From: Leifsonia sp. ZF2019
GTDB lineage: Bacteria > Actinomycetota > Actinomycetes > Actinomycetales > Microbacteriaceae
DNA length: 64,000 bases
Assembly (NCBI RefSeq): GCF_019924635.1
Contig: NZ_CP065037.1
Location: 3,720,001-3,784,000, forward strand
Direction: 5' to 3'
In this document: positions 1-8,100 of the stretch, one piece after another
How the letters are laid out: every line of letters starts with the position of its first letter
Position numbering within the stretch: the stretch's first letter is position 1
The notes under the pieces: generated by a model
The model's input: the letters and a program-made list of their open reading frames with translations, nothing else
What the model was told of the DNA's origin: nothing
Database searches by the model: none
Made by a program: the position numbers and the translations under genes

Positions 1-87
1 GCGCGCGAACGCGCCTACGCCGCCGTCGACCGCATCCACCTCCCCGGTTCCCAGCACCGCACGGACATCGCCGCCCGCGTCTCCTGA
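1..87 (+). CDS. purD: Phosphoribosylamine-glycine ligase, C-terminal 28 residues
   Basis: This is the last 28 codons of a gene that enters from the left edge, in frame 1 and ending with TGA at 85-87. The visible tail contains AYAAVDRI followed by GSQHRTDIA, the conserved end of GAR synthetase (PurD), which joins phosphoribosylamine to glycine in purine synthesis. The identification rests on this short tail and on purC being the next gene on the same strand. The rest of the enzyme lies outside the window. Confidence 0.8.
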   Translation, partial: ARERAYAAVDRIHLPGSQHRTDIAARVS

Positions 88-168
88 CCCGCGGCCTCGA
101 GGCCACCGAGGCGGCCGATAGTCAGGCGTCTGGGCGGATTCGACCCCATTTCGGGCCGCTTCGGCGGC

Positions 169-1413
169 TCAGCCGAGGAGGCGGGTGAGGAACGGGTTGC
201 GGAAGCGGCCCGCGGGGTCGAAGCGCTCGGCGAGGGCGCGGAAGTCGTCGAGGCGCGGGTACAGGTGCGGGACGAGGCCGGCCGGGTCGAGGTAGAGCTT
301 GCCCCAGTGCGGGCGCGCGCCGAGCGGGAGGAGGGCGTCCTCGAGCGCGGGGAGCACCGCCTCCACCCCCTCCTGGTCGCGCAGCCAGGTGAAGTGGAGA
401 CCGACCACGTCGGTGCCGTAAGCGCTCGACAGCCAGAGGTCGTCGGCCGCCGCGGTGCGGATCTCGCTGATCTGCAGCACCGGAGCGATCAGCGCGCCGA
501 GGGAGCGCACGGCGCCGATCGCGGCGACGGCGTTCGCGCGCGGCACGAGGTACTCCGACTGGATCTCCGCGCCGTTCGACGGCGTGAACTCGAACCGGAA
601 GTGTGCGAGCCGCTCGCTCCACGGGCCCGCGACTCCGAGCTGCTCGGTGGTGTTGCGCACGTCCATGGTCGCGATCATGTGCCGGGCCTCGGTGAGGGCG
701 GGTGCGCCGAAGAAGTCGTCGCCGACGGCGGAGGGAGCGTCGGCGAGCTCCTTGATCCAGCCCAGGCTCACCGTGGGCTCGTCCCACGTGGTGAAGAGGG
801 AGACGCTGTAGGCCGCCGACGTCACCTCGTCGAACCGGTCGAGGACCGCCTCCCACGGCACCCCGCCGAACAGTCTCTGCCGCACGGTGTAAGTCGGCCG
901 GATGTCGAGGGTCACCTCCAGCACGACGCCGAGCGCCCCGAGCGAGACCACGGCGCCGTCGAAGCCCTCGTCCCCGCGGCGCAGGTCGACGACGTCCCCG
1001 TCGGCGGTGAGGATGCTCAGCCCGGCGACCGCCGTCGCGAGCGTGCCGTTGCGGTCGCCCGACCCGTGGGTGGAGGTCGCGATCGCGCCCGCGACGGAGA
1101 TGTGAGGGAGCGACGCGAGGTTGTGCAGTGCCCAGCCGGCGGCCTCCAGCTCCCGCGCGAGGTCGCCGTAGCGCACCCCGCCGCCGACGGTGGCCGTGCG
1201 CGCCTCCGCGTCGATCCGGATCATCGCCGGGAGCGCCGCAGTGCTCACGAGGAGGTCACCGGTGTCGGCGAGATCGTTGAACGAGTGCCGGCTCCCCAGC
1301 GCCCGCACGGTGCGGGCGCTGGCGATCAGCTCCCGCAGCTCCGCCACGGTCGCCGGAGCGGCGATGCGGCTCGCCCCGTACTCGTAGTTGCCGGCCCAGT
1401 TCCATTCGCCCAC
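169..1413 (-). CDS. FAD-dependent alditol/xylitol oxidase-like protein
   Basis: A 414-residue VAO-family flavoprotein resembling alditol (xylitol/sorbitol) oxidases and sugar-lactone oxidases, which oxidise a primary hydroxyl with reduction of oxygen. The N-terminal FAD domain shows the family segment RALGSRHSFNDLA and then STHGSG, and the C-terminus carries the PHWGK motif typical of this oxidase group. I chose GTG at 1413 because GGAGG lies five bases upstream (1419-1423) and the protein then begins GEWNWAGNY, the usual family start; a longer open frame to 1533 has no such support. It is convergent with purD and divergent from purC. The substrate is inferred from the family only. Confidence 0.8.
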   Translation of the reverse strand: MGEWNWAGNYEYGASRIAAPATVAELRELIASARTVRALGSRHSFNDLADTGDLLVSTAALPAMIRIDAEARTATVGGGVRYGDLARELEAAGWALHNLASLPHISVAGAIATSTHGSGDRNGTLATAVAGLSILTADGDVVDLRRGDEGFDGAVVSLGALGVVLEVTLDIRPTYTVRQRLFGGVPWEAVLDRFDEVTSAAYSVSLFTTWDEPTVSLGWIKELADAPSAVGDDFFGAPALTEARHMIATMDVRNTTEQLGVAGPWSERLAHFRFEFTPSNGAEIQSEYLVPRANAVAAIGAVRSLGALIAPVLQISEIRTAAADDLWLSSAYGTDVVGLHFTWLRDQEGVEAVLPALEDALLPLGARPHWGKLYLDPAGLVPHLYPRLDDFRALAERFDPAGRFRNPFLTRLLG

Positions 1414-1547
1414 GTGGTCCTCCTTCGCACCGTGGCACGCGCGGTCCCGCGCCGCCTCCGACCGGTTCAGTCTAGGGATGTGAACGTGCGCATCGCGACG
1501 GCGACGCTGCTCGGCCGGCGGAGGCGCGTGCACCCGACGAACGCCCC

Positions 1548-1553
1548 TACGAT
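1548..1553 (+). promoter_or_regulatory. -10 box for leaderless purC
   Basis: TACGAT ends six bases before the GTG start of purC, so transcription should begin at or next to the start codon. There is no Shine-Dalgarno sequence, and no good -35 box is visible. The same geometry recurs in front of many genes in this window. Confidence 0.55.
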
Positions 1554-1559
1554 GGACGG

Positions 1560-2474
1560 GTGAGCGAACTGGCGGGATGGGTCCACAGCTATTCGGGCAA
1601 GGTGCGTGACCTCTATGTGCCGGACGGCGCCTCCGGGCTCGACGACGCGGATGCGATGCTCGTCGTCGCCAGCGATCGGGTGAGCGCGTTCGACCACGTC
1701 CTGTCCCCGGGCATCCCGGGCAAGGGCGAGTTGCTGACCGCGCTCAGCCTGTGGTGGTTCGACCAGCTGAGCGACGTTCCGAACCACCTGGTGCCCGATC
1801 ACGAGCTGCGCCGGGAGGGGGCGGATGACCGGGTCGTCGAGCGCATCCCCGCCGAGGTCTCCGGCCGCGCCATGCTGGTGAAGCCGCTCGACATGTTCCC
1901 CGTCGAGTGCGTCGTGCGCGGGTACCTGACGGGCAGCGGGTGGGCCGAGTACCAGGCCAGCCGGAGCGTGTGCGGCATCCCGCTGCCCGAGGGCCTGAGC
2001 AACGGCGACCGGCTTCCGGAACCGCTCTACACTCCCGCGTGGAAGGCACCGCTCGGAGAGCACGACGAGAACATCAGCTTCGAGCGCACCGTCGAGCTCG
2101 TCGGCCCCGAGGTCGCCGAGGAGCTGCGCCGGCTCTCCCTCGAGGTCTACGCGCGCGCCTCCGCCATCGCCGAGCAGCGCGGCGTCATCATCGCGGACAC
2201 CAAGTTCGAGTTCGGCGCCGACCGCACCACCGGCGAGATCACCCTCGCGGACGAGGTGCTGACGAGCGACTCGAGCCGGTACTGGGACGCGCGGGTCTAC
2301 GCGACGGCGGCGACCGCCGAGGAGCGCATGGCGAGCTTCGACAAGCAGATCGTCCGCGACTGGCTCGCGGCGCACTGGGACAAGTCCGGCACCCCTCCCG
2401 AGCTGCCCGCCGAGATCGTCGAGCGCACGACCGCGCGCTACCGCGAGCTGCTGGAGCGGCTGACCGGCGCCTGA
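1560..2474 (+). CDS. purC: SAICAR synthetase (phosphoribosylaminoimidazole-succinocarboxamide synthase)
   Basis: A 304-residue cytosolic enzyme that condenses CAIR with aspartate using ATP in de novo purine synthesis. The sequence starts with the family segment YSGKVRDLY. It contains ASDRVSAFDHVL and PVECVVRGYLTGSGW near residues 45-60 and 115-135, and IADTKFEFG near 215, all diagnostic of PurC. The GTG start at 1560 is supported by homology and by a -10 hexamer six bases upstream. It follows purD on the same strand; the next purine genes (purS, purQ) are 16 kb away. A strong bidirectional terminator follows. Confidence 0.97.
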   Translation: MSELAGWVHSYSGKVRDLYVPDGASGLDDADAMLVVASDRVSAFDHVLSPGIPGKGELLTALSLWWFDQLSDVPNHLVPDHELRREGADDRVVERIPAEVSGRAMLVKPLDMFPVECVVRGYLTGSGWAEYQASRSVCGIPLPEGLSNGDRLPEPLYTPAWKAPLGEHDENISFERTVELVGPEVAEELRRLSLEVYARASAIAEQRGVIIADTKFEFGADRTTGEITLADEVLTSDSSRYWDARVYATAATAEERMASFDKQIVRDWLAAHWDKSGTPPELPAEIVERTTARYRELLERLTGA

Positions 2475-2514
2475 GCGCGCCCGGCTCCTTCCCCTCTTCC
2501 GACTTCCGAGCACG

Positions 2515-2550
2515 ACGAAGCCCTCCCGCCGAACGGCAGGAGGGCTTCGT
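2515..2550. terminator. Bidirectional hairpin between purC and the efflux gene
   Basis: Arms of 12 bases at 2515-2526 and 2539-2550 are perfectly complementary (ACGAAGCCCTCC and its reverse complement), with a further GCC/GGC pairing in the loop. The hairpin lies between convergent genes and can end both transcripts. It has no long U tract. Confidence 0.8.
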
Positions 2551-2573
2551 GACGTCGGGCGCCGGTCGGCCGG

Positions 2574-4277
2574 TCAGTCCGCGACCGGGGCGGAGTGGAG
2601 GCCGTGCGGCGGCTCCTCCCCCTCGGCCAGGTCGGTCGCGGGAGGCACGTCGGCGGCGTGCGATCCATGCGCCACCGCGTCGACGGGGACCGGCGCGGCA
2701 TGCGAACCGTGCCCGCCGACCTCGGCGGGAGCGCCCGCTGGAGCACCCGCCGCGGCTCCCGCTGCAGCCCCGGGACCGGCCGCGGCGGCAGCTCCAGGCC
2801 CCCACGCGGGCGGCTTCGGCTTGGCCCACCAGATCACGATCAGCGCGCCGAGGAGGGCGACCGCCGACGGCAGCAGCAGGGCCTCCGCCATCGCCTGCGT
2901 GAATCCGGCGTGGAGGAACTGCGGCAGTTCGGTGCCGGCGCTCGCTTCGCTGACGTTCGCACCTCCGGGGACCTTCGGCAGATCGACCGCCAGACGGCTC
3001 TCGATCAGTGCGGCGATGGAGGCGCTGCCCAGCACGGCGCCGATCTGGCGGGTGGTGTTGAAGACGCCGGATCCCGCGCCCGCCTGGTTCAGCGGGAGGT
3101 TGCGCGTGGCCGTCGCCGAGATCGGTCCCCAGACCCCCGACATCGCGATGCCCATGAGGGCGCTCGGGATGAGCAGCCACCAGATCGTGACGTCCGGCGA
3201 GAGCATCCGCGAGTAGAGGAACAGGGCGATCGAGAAGAGCAGCAGGCCAGGGGCCGCGATGAACTTCGGGTTGATCTTGTCGATCAGGCGGCCCATGAGT
3301 GGCGCCAGCACGCCGGAGAAGACGGCAGTCGGCGCGAGCATCAGAGCCGACTCGGTCGGAGTGAGGCCACGGACGGTCTGGAAGTAGAACACCAGGGGCA
3401 GCGCCATGCAGGTGACGGCGAACCCGACGGTCGTGATCGCGCCGTTCGACAGCGAGAAGTTGCGGTCGCGGAACAGCGGGAGCGGCAGCAGCGGCTCCTT
3501 CTTGTTCATCGCCTGCCAGATCACGAACGCGATCAGGACGACGATGCCCGCGATGATCAGCCCCCACACGCTGATGGGACCCCAGATGACACCCCAGTCG
3601 TAGGTGCCGCCCTCCTGGATGCCGAAGACGAGGAGGAACATGCCGATAGCCGAGAGGATCACACCGAGGATGTCGAAGCTGTGCGAGTGCGTCGGAAGGG
3701 CGGGCACCAGGCGCATCGCGAGGATGAACGCGACGACGCCGACGGGGACGTTGATGAAGAAGATCCACTCCCAGCCGAGGGTATCGACCAGGATGCCTCC
3801 GAGCAGCGGGCCGATGAGCGTGGCGACGCCGGCGACGGCTCCCCAGAGGCCCATGGCCGCGCCTCGGCGGTCCGGCGGGAAGATCCGGGTGATGACGGCC
3901 ATCGTCTGCGGTGTCATCAGCGCCGCACCGAGGCCCTGGACGACACGGGCCGTGATCAGCATCCCGATGCCGCCTCCGGGCATGTCCCCCGCGAAGCCGC
4001 ACCAGGCGGAGGCCAGTGTGAAGATCACGAGGCCGATGAGGTAGATGTTCTTCGGTCCGAAGCGGTCGCCGAGGCGGCCGGTGATCAGGAGGGGGACCGC
4101 GTACGCGAGGAGGTACGCACTGGTCACCCAGATGACCGCGTTGTAGTCGGTGCCGAGGTCGAGCCCCTTCATGATCGAAGGGTTCGCGACCGACACGATG
4201 GTGGTGTCGATGAGGATCATGAAGAACCCGACGACCAGTGCCCAGAGGGCCGGCCAGGGCTTGAGTTCGCGTTCCAT
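2574..4277 (-). CDS. DHA2/EmrB-type MFS multidrug efflux transporter with His-containing tail
   Basis: A proton-driven efflux permease of the 14-helix DHA2 family, 567 residues. The first helix is followed by the motif DTTIVSVANPSI, and the loop after helix 2 carries GRLGDRFGPKN (MFS motif A); motif C is seen as GPLLGG. After the last helix (WWAKPKPP) comes an unusual cytosolic tail of about 80 residues, Ala/Gly/Pro-rich and holding three H-G-x-H units (HGSH, HGSH, HGLH). The start at 4277 has AGAAAGAGA just upstream; a GTG at 4292 overlapping the padR stop is the alternative. It is co-transcribed with the upstream PadR regulator. The drug or ion exported is unknown. Confidence 0.9.
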   Translation of the reverse strand: MERELKPWPALWALVVGFFMILIDTTIVSVANPSIMKGLDLGTDYNAVIWVTSAYLLAYAVPLLITGRLGDRFGPKNIYLIGLVIFTLASAWCGFAGDMPGGGIGMLITARVVQGLGAALMTPQTMAVITRIFPPDRRGAAMGLWGAVAGVATLIGPLLGGILVDTLGWEWIFFINVPVGVVAFILAMRLVPALPTHSHSFDILGVILSAIGMFLLVFGIQEGGTYDWGVIWGPISVWGLIIAGIVVLIAFVIWQAMNKKEPLLPLPLFRDRNFSLSNGAITTVGFAVTCMALPLVFYFQTVRGLTPTESALMLAPTAVFSGVLAPLMGRLIDKINPKFIAAPGLLLFSIALFLYSRMLSPDVTIWWLLIPSALMGIAMSGVWGPISATATRNLPLNQAGAGSGVFNTTRQIGAVLGSASIAALIESRLAVDLPKVPGGANVSEASAGTELPQFLHAGFTQAMAEALLLPSAVALLGALIVIWWAKPKPPAWGPGAAAAAGPGAAAGAAAGAPAGAPAEVGGHGSHAAPVPVDAVAHGSHAADVPPATDLAEGEEPPHGLHSAPVAD

Positions 4278-4288
4278 GGGTCTCTTTC

Positions 4289-4870
4289 TCACTGCTTCTT
4301 CTCGTCGTCCCAGGAGATCTCTCCCGAGACGAGGTCGTCGATGAGGGCCTCGAGCGTGGCCGCGTCGGCCTCCGCCATCGCGCGCTGGTAGCGCACGTCC
4401 ATCCAGTACCGGGCAGGCAGGCCCTTGGCCGTGACGGAGCGTTTCGCATCGTCGAGCGTCTCGATGTCTGCCCTGATCAGGGAGACGCGCTGCCGCAGCA
4501 GCGCGATGACGGACTCGACGGGGAGGTTGTGCGACTCCCCCAGCCCGACGGGGAACTCGGGATACTCGTTGACGGGCGTGCCGACGATGTCGGCGATCCG
4601 TTCCGTGAGAGCCCGCGTCCCCTGCTCCGTGATCTCGTAGGTGGTGCGCTCGGGCCGGTTGCCCTCGCGCTCGGTGCCGGTCGCCCGCACATACCCCTGC
4701 CGGGCCAGGCGGTCGACCGTGTGGTAGAGCGACCCCGGGCGCACCTTGACGAGCCGGTCCTCCGACCGCAGCACGAGGGTCTGATACATCTCGTACGGAT
4801 GCGTGGGACCTTCGGCGAGCAGCGCGAGCGCCGCCACGGCGAGCGGGGTGAGGGAGGGACTGGGTGTCAT
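4289..4870 (-). CDS. PadR-family transcriptional regulator
   Basis: A 193-residue repressor with an N-terminal winged helix (TPLAVAALALLAEGPTHPYEMYQ, then GSLYHTVDRLARQGYV) and a C-terminal helical domain ending AEADAATLEALIDDLV, the layout of PadR proteins with a Vir-type C-terminal dimerisation domain. The ATG at 4870 fits the family start. The open frame reaches 4948, but that extension runs through the promoter. The gene is immediately followed by the MFS pump, the classical repressor-pump arrangement, and sits downstream of a palindromic operator, so it probably represses its own operon until a drug is bound. Confidence 0.92.
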   Translation of the reverse strand: MTPSPSLTPLAVAALALLAEGPTHPYEMYQTLVLRSEDRLVKVRPGSLYHTVDRLARQGYVRATGTEREGNRPERTTYEITEQGTRALTERIADIVGTPVNEYPEFPVGLGESHNLPVESVIALLRQRVSLIRADIETLDDAKRSVTAKGLPARYWMDVRYQRAMAEADAATLEALIDDLVSGEISWDDEKKQ

Positions 4871-4889
4871 GGGGAGCGTTCCGAGATCA

Positions 4890-4948
4890 ATTATTCCGTC
4901 TTGATTATTCCGTGTGGAATAGTATGCGGCGAACCAATCGCGTGTCAA
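4890..4948 (-). promoter_or_regulatory. Promoter and PadR operator of the efflux operon
   Basis: On the minus strand, TTGACA (4943-4948), an 18-base spacer and TACTAT (4919-4924) form a near-consensus sigma-70 promoter, rare for this genome. A perfect 16-base palindrome, TATTCCgtgtGGAATA (4906-4921), overlaps the -10 box and the start of the transcript. A ten-base direct repeat, ATTATTCCGT, occurs at 4890-4899 and 4904-4913, 14 bases apart. This is the expected layout of a PadR autoregulatory site. Confidence 0.8.
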
Positions 4949-4969
4949 CCCCGGCGTTGCCGGCCGCTC

Positions 4970-5590
4970 TCAGCCGTGCATGCTCCCGGTGAGCCTCAGC
5001 AGCTGCTCGGTGAACTGCCGCGCTCCCCCCTGTGCGGGATGCCGGACGGCCGGTGCCTCGACCCCCGCCGCGGCGAGCGCCCCCTGCGCCTTGCGGCCCA
5101 CGGCGACCACGACCTCCACGCCGAGCGCGCGGATCAGCTCGAGCGCCACCGGAGCGCCTGCCCGCACCTCGGCGGGGCGCGGTGTGCGGTTCGTGCGCGG
5201 GTCGCCCGCGACGAAAGGATGGTGCGGGTACACCGGCCAGGAGAGCGGCAGCGGCCCCGTCCAGGCGCGGAAGGCCGCCCAGACGTCACGGCTCGACGCC
5301 TCCCACGGCGCCTGCGGTTCGGAGGGCAGCTCGAGGGCGGCGATCTCGGGAGTGACCGCAGCCTCCACCTCCCGGACCGATGTGAACGGCACCCCGGTGA
5401 CCGTCATGCCCCGCCAGCCCGGCGCCTCGCCCAAAAGGAGCACGGGCGCGTGCGGCATGGCCAGGTAGCGGCGCAGGTTGCGCTCCCGGCGCGCACCCTC
5501 GGGGTCGTCGCCGTAGAGCGCCTCCGCGTCGTCCGGCACCGGCACGGCACGGAGCAGACGGAAGAAGCCGGCGAGAGGGTCGACGCTCAT
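4970..5590 (-). CDS. Uracil-DNA glycosylase superfamily protein
   Basis: A protein of about 206 residues with the UDG-superfamily fold signature. The segment LLLGEAPGWRG matches the G-E-A-P-G catalytic loop of family 4/5-like enzymes, and a C-terminal VRHPAQGG matches the H-P-S-x-G-G DNA-binding loop. It lacks the four-cysteine iron-sulfur pattern typical of families 4 and 5. The ATG at 5590 is preceded by CATCGT six bases upstream; a GTG at 5605 is the alternative. It is divergent from the Nudix gene 56 bp away. The two could form a nucleotide-pool and DNA-repair pair, but that is inference. Confidence 0.7.
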   Translation of the reverse strand: MSVDPLAGFFRLLRAVPVPDDAEALYGDDPEGARRERNLRRYLAMPHAPVLLLGEAPGWRGMTVTGVPFTSVREVEAAVTPEIAALELPSEPQAPWEASSRDVWAAFRAWTGPLPLSWPVYPHHPFVAGDPRTNRTPRPAEVRAGAPVALELIRALGVEVVVAVGRKAQGALAAAGVEAPAVRHPAQGGARQFTEQLLRLTGSMHG

Positions 5591-5646
5591 GCCTCCACGA
5601 TGCACCCGATTCGGCGAGCGGCGAAGGCCGGCGCGAGGATGAGGGG

Positions 5647-6192
5647 ATGGACGAGCAGAAATGGACCAGGGTGTCGGCGCGGACCGTGTACGAGGGACGG
5701 ATGACCATTCGCGAGCACTCCGTCCAGCTGCCCGACAGCACGCCGGGACGCTACGAGGTGGACGAGAGCGTTCCCTACGGGGCCGCGGTCCTGATCCGGG
5801 ACGGCGGCGACATCCTGCTCAGCCGCCAGTACCGGTTCCCGGTCGACGGGTGGATCCACGACTTGCCGGGTGGCGCGGGGGAGGACGGTGAGCAGCCCGC
5901 CGAGGCCGCGCGCCGCGAGGCCGTCGAGGAGCTCGGGATAGTGGTGGGCGACCTGACGCCTCTGCAGACGTTCTACCCGAACCCGGGCCGGTCCGCCTGG
6001 CCGGTCCACCTCTTCTTCGCCGAAGCAGCGGGGACACTCGCGCCGAAGGCGGACGACCCGTTCGAGCAGGTGCGGTGCCTGCGCATCCCGATCGCCGACC
6101 TCGCCTCCCTGGTCGACCGCGGGGAGATCGTGGACCCGTCGCTGCTCATCGCGTGGCACACGGCGACGACCAGGGGGCTGCTGGCCCCCTGA
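5647..6192 (+). CDS. Nudix hydrolase, ADP-ribose pyrophosphatase-like
   Basis: A 181-residue Nudix enzyme. Residues 76-98 give a perfect Nudix box (G-x5-E-x7-R-E-x2-E-E-x-G-I), with G76, E82, R90, E91, E94, E95 and G97. The preceding LLSRQYRFPVDGWIHDLPGG and the residues around Tyr115 to Pro120 resemble ADP-ribose or other nucleotide-sugar pyrophosphatases, which hydrolyse X-linked nucleoside diphosphates with magnesium. The ATG start has GAGGAT six bases upstream, fitting a leaderless transcript. The substrate is not determined by the sequence. Confidence 0.88.
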   Translation: MDEQKWTRVSARTVYEGRMTIREHSVQLPDSTPGRYEVDESVPYGAAVLIRDGGDILLSRQYRFPVDGWIHDLPGGAGEDGEQPAEAARREAVEELGIVVGDLTPLQTFYPNPGRSAWPVHLFFAEAAGTLAPKADDPFEQVRCLRIPIADLASLVDRGEIVDPSLLIAWHTATTRGLLAP

Positions 6193-6202
6193 GCCGGTGC
6201 GG

Positions 6203-6868
6203 TCAGTGCCCCTTGTCGCCCGCCTTGCGCGACATCCGGTCGATCGCCGCGAGCGCGACGGCCGAGAGGATGAAGACGCAGTGGATGACGACCTGCCAGA
6301 GCACGCCCTGCGGCGTGTAGACGGCGCCGGTCACGTTCGTCGCGCCCGGGGCGCCGAGGTCGCCCACCTCGATGAAGGTCTTGAGGAGGTGGATGGACGA
6401 GATGCCGATGATCGCCATCGCCAGCTTGACCTTGAGCACGTTGGCGTTCACGTGGGAGAGCCACTCGGGCTGGTCGGGGTGGCCGTCGGTGTTGACGCGG
6501 GAGACGAACGTCTCGTAGCCGCCGATGATGACCATGATGAGCAGGTTGGCGATCATCACGACGTCGATCAGGCCGAGGACGGCGAGCATGACCTCCGCCT
6601 CTTTGATCTCGCCGTGGATGACCACCTTCTCGCCCAGATGCCACAGCTCGACGATGAACACCCAGACGTAGATCGCCTGGGCGACGATCAGGCCGAGGTA
6701 GAGCGGAGCCTGCAGCCAGCGGCTGAAGAAGATCAGCGAGCCGATGGCGCGGCTGGCTGGGCCCGGCTGCCGATGCTGCCGAGGCGCTGCGGGAGCCGGC
6801 GGCTCGGGCGGCGCGGCCTGGTCATCGGTGCTGCGGGGACGGGTGGTCGGGTCGGTCGTCTCGATCAC
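6203..6868 (-). CDS. YqhA/UPF0114-like inner-membrane protein
   Basis: A membrane protein of about 221 residues with a Pro/Ala-rich N-terminal tail and four predicted helices, roughly LIFFSRWLQAPLYLGLIVAQ, the VMLAVLGLIDVVMIANLLIMVIIGG stretch, VLKVKLAMAIIGISSIHLLK and the VVIHCVFILSAVALAAI stretch. The run AVLGLIDVVMIANLL followed by GGYETFVS is typical of UPF0114 (YqhA) proteins, whose function is unknown. GTG at 6868 has AGGA upstream; GTG at 6880 is an alternative. A minus-strand TAGGAT at 6897-6902 is a likely -10 box. It converges on the Nudix gene with only 10 bp between them. Confidence 0.8.
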   Translation of the reverse strand: MIETTDPTTRPRSTDDQAAPPEPPAPAAPRQHRQPGPASRAIGSLIFFSRWLQAPLYLGLIVAQAIYVWVFIVELWHLGEKVVIHGEIKEAEVMLAVLGLIDVVMIANLLIMVIIGGYETFVSRVNTDGHPDQPEWLSHVNANVLKVKLAMAIIGISSIHLLKTFIEVGDLGAPGATNVTGAVYTPQGVLWQVVIHCVFILSAVALAAIDRMSRKAGDKGH

Positions 6869-6924
6869 GGGATTCCTCACGGGTTCGGGAGCTCGATCCT
6901 AGAGAACCGAACATGTGAGAACGC

Positions 6925-8100
6925 TCAGGAAACGGGCGATGGCCGCACACCCACCCGCGAGTGCCCGGTCGCCTGCAGCGCAGCGTCCACCTCGGCGAGG
7001 GGGAAGATCGCCCCGACCTGCTCCGCGAAGGGATAGGCGCGGCCGCCCCCGGCGAGGAAGCGGACCGCCTGCTCGAGGTGCCGCGGGGCGTAGTTGTGCA
7101 CACCTCGGATCGTGAGCAGGCGCCGGGCCAGCTGCTCCGGCGAGACCGTCAGGTCGGGGCCGGGGAAGACGGAGCCGACCAGGACGAGCACCCCGCCCAC
7201 GTCGACGGCGGCCAGGAGCGAGCGGAGGGCCGCGGCCGTGCCGGAGAGCTCCAGCGCGATGGTGGGTGCGGCGGCGCGACCGCCCGCCCTGCCGAGCGCT
7301 GTCGCGAGACCGGCGGGGGAGTCCGCTACGGCGCGCGGATCGGCGACGGCCGCGGCGCCGAACGCGAGGGCGGCCTCCCGACGGGCGGGCACGGGATCGC
7401 TGACGACGACGCGCGCCCCCGCCTCCGTCGCCATCGCGGTGGCGGTGAGTCCGAGCATCCCCGCGCCCGCGATCAGCACCAGGGCTCCGTCCAGGGGGAC
7501 GATCTCGGACGCCGCCTCGAGTGCGGCGGCGACGGTGGCGGTGGAGCAGGAGGCGGGGGCGAGCACTGCTGCGGGCAGGTCGTCCGGAGCGGCCACGATG
7601 GGCGTGCCGTCGAGGATGTGGGTGTGCGTCGCGAACCCGCCCGAGAGCTCCCAGCCGCGGCGCATGCGCTCATGGCCGTATTTCTGGACGGTGAGGCACT
7701 TCTGCGGGAGGCCGCGGCGGCACCGCACGCAGCGCCCGCACGGCACGGCGACCGACCAGACGACGCGCTCGCCCAGGGCGACCCGGTGGCCGTCGGTCGT
7801 CTTGGCGCCGCCCCGGCCGAGCGCGACGACACGGCCGACCTGTTCGTGGCCGAGCACCAGCGGCGTCGGCGCCGAGCGGTGTCCGAGCACCGTGTGAACA
7901 TCGGAGCCGCAGACGGTCGCGAGCTCGATCTCCACCAGCACGTCCCCGGGAGCCAGGCGCACGCCGGGCACGGCGACGGCCTCGTGCCGGTGCCCCTCCC
8001 CGGGCCACACCATCGCCGTCGCCGACGGATACACGCTGACCCCCATCCCCAGGCTCGCCGGCGGCGCGACGACGCGCGGTGTCACCGCCTTGATCGTCAC
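6925..8100 (-). CDS. Zinc alcohol dehydrogenase of the phosphonate-associated type (HpnZ-like)
   Basis: A 391-residue medium-chain dehydrogenase/reductase. CGSDVH and GHEQVG give the catalytic-zinc region, and CGRCVRCRRGLPQKC the four-cysteine structural zinc site. AGAGMLGLTATAMA is the nucleotide-binding Rossmann turn. Its place directly after a phosphonatase-like gene, with a GTG start overlapping that gene's TGA by four bases, matches the family annotated as phosphonate-catabolism-associated alcohol dehydrogenase (TIGR03366). It probably acts on the aldehyde or alcohol left after C-P cleavage, or on a step just before it. The exact substrate is unproven. Translation is coupled to the upstream gene. 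Confidence 0.85.
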   Translation of the reverse strand: MTIKAVTPRVVAPPASLGMGVSVYPSATAMVWPGEGHRHEAVAVPGVRLAPGDVLVEIELATVCGSDVHTVLGHRSAPTPLVLGHEQVGRVVALGRGGAKTTDGHRVALGERVVWSVAVPCGRCVRCRRGLPQKCLTVQKYGHERMRRGWELSGGFATHTHILDGTPIVAAPDDLPAAVLAPASCSTATVAAALEAASEIVPLDGALVLIAGAGMLGLTATAMATEAGARVVVSDPVPARREAALAFGAAAVADPRAVADSPAGLATALGRAGGRAAAPTIALELSGTAAALRSLLAAVDVGGVLVLVGSVFPGPDLTVSPEQLARRLLTIRGVHNYAPRHLEQAVRFLAGGGRAYPFAEQVGAIFPLAEVDAALQATGHSRVGVRPSPVS

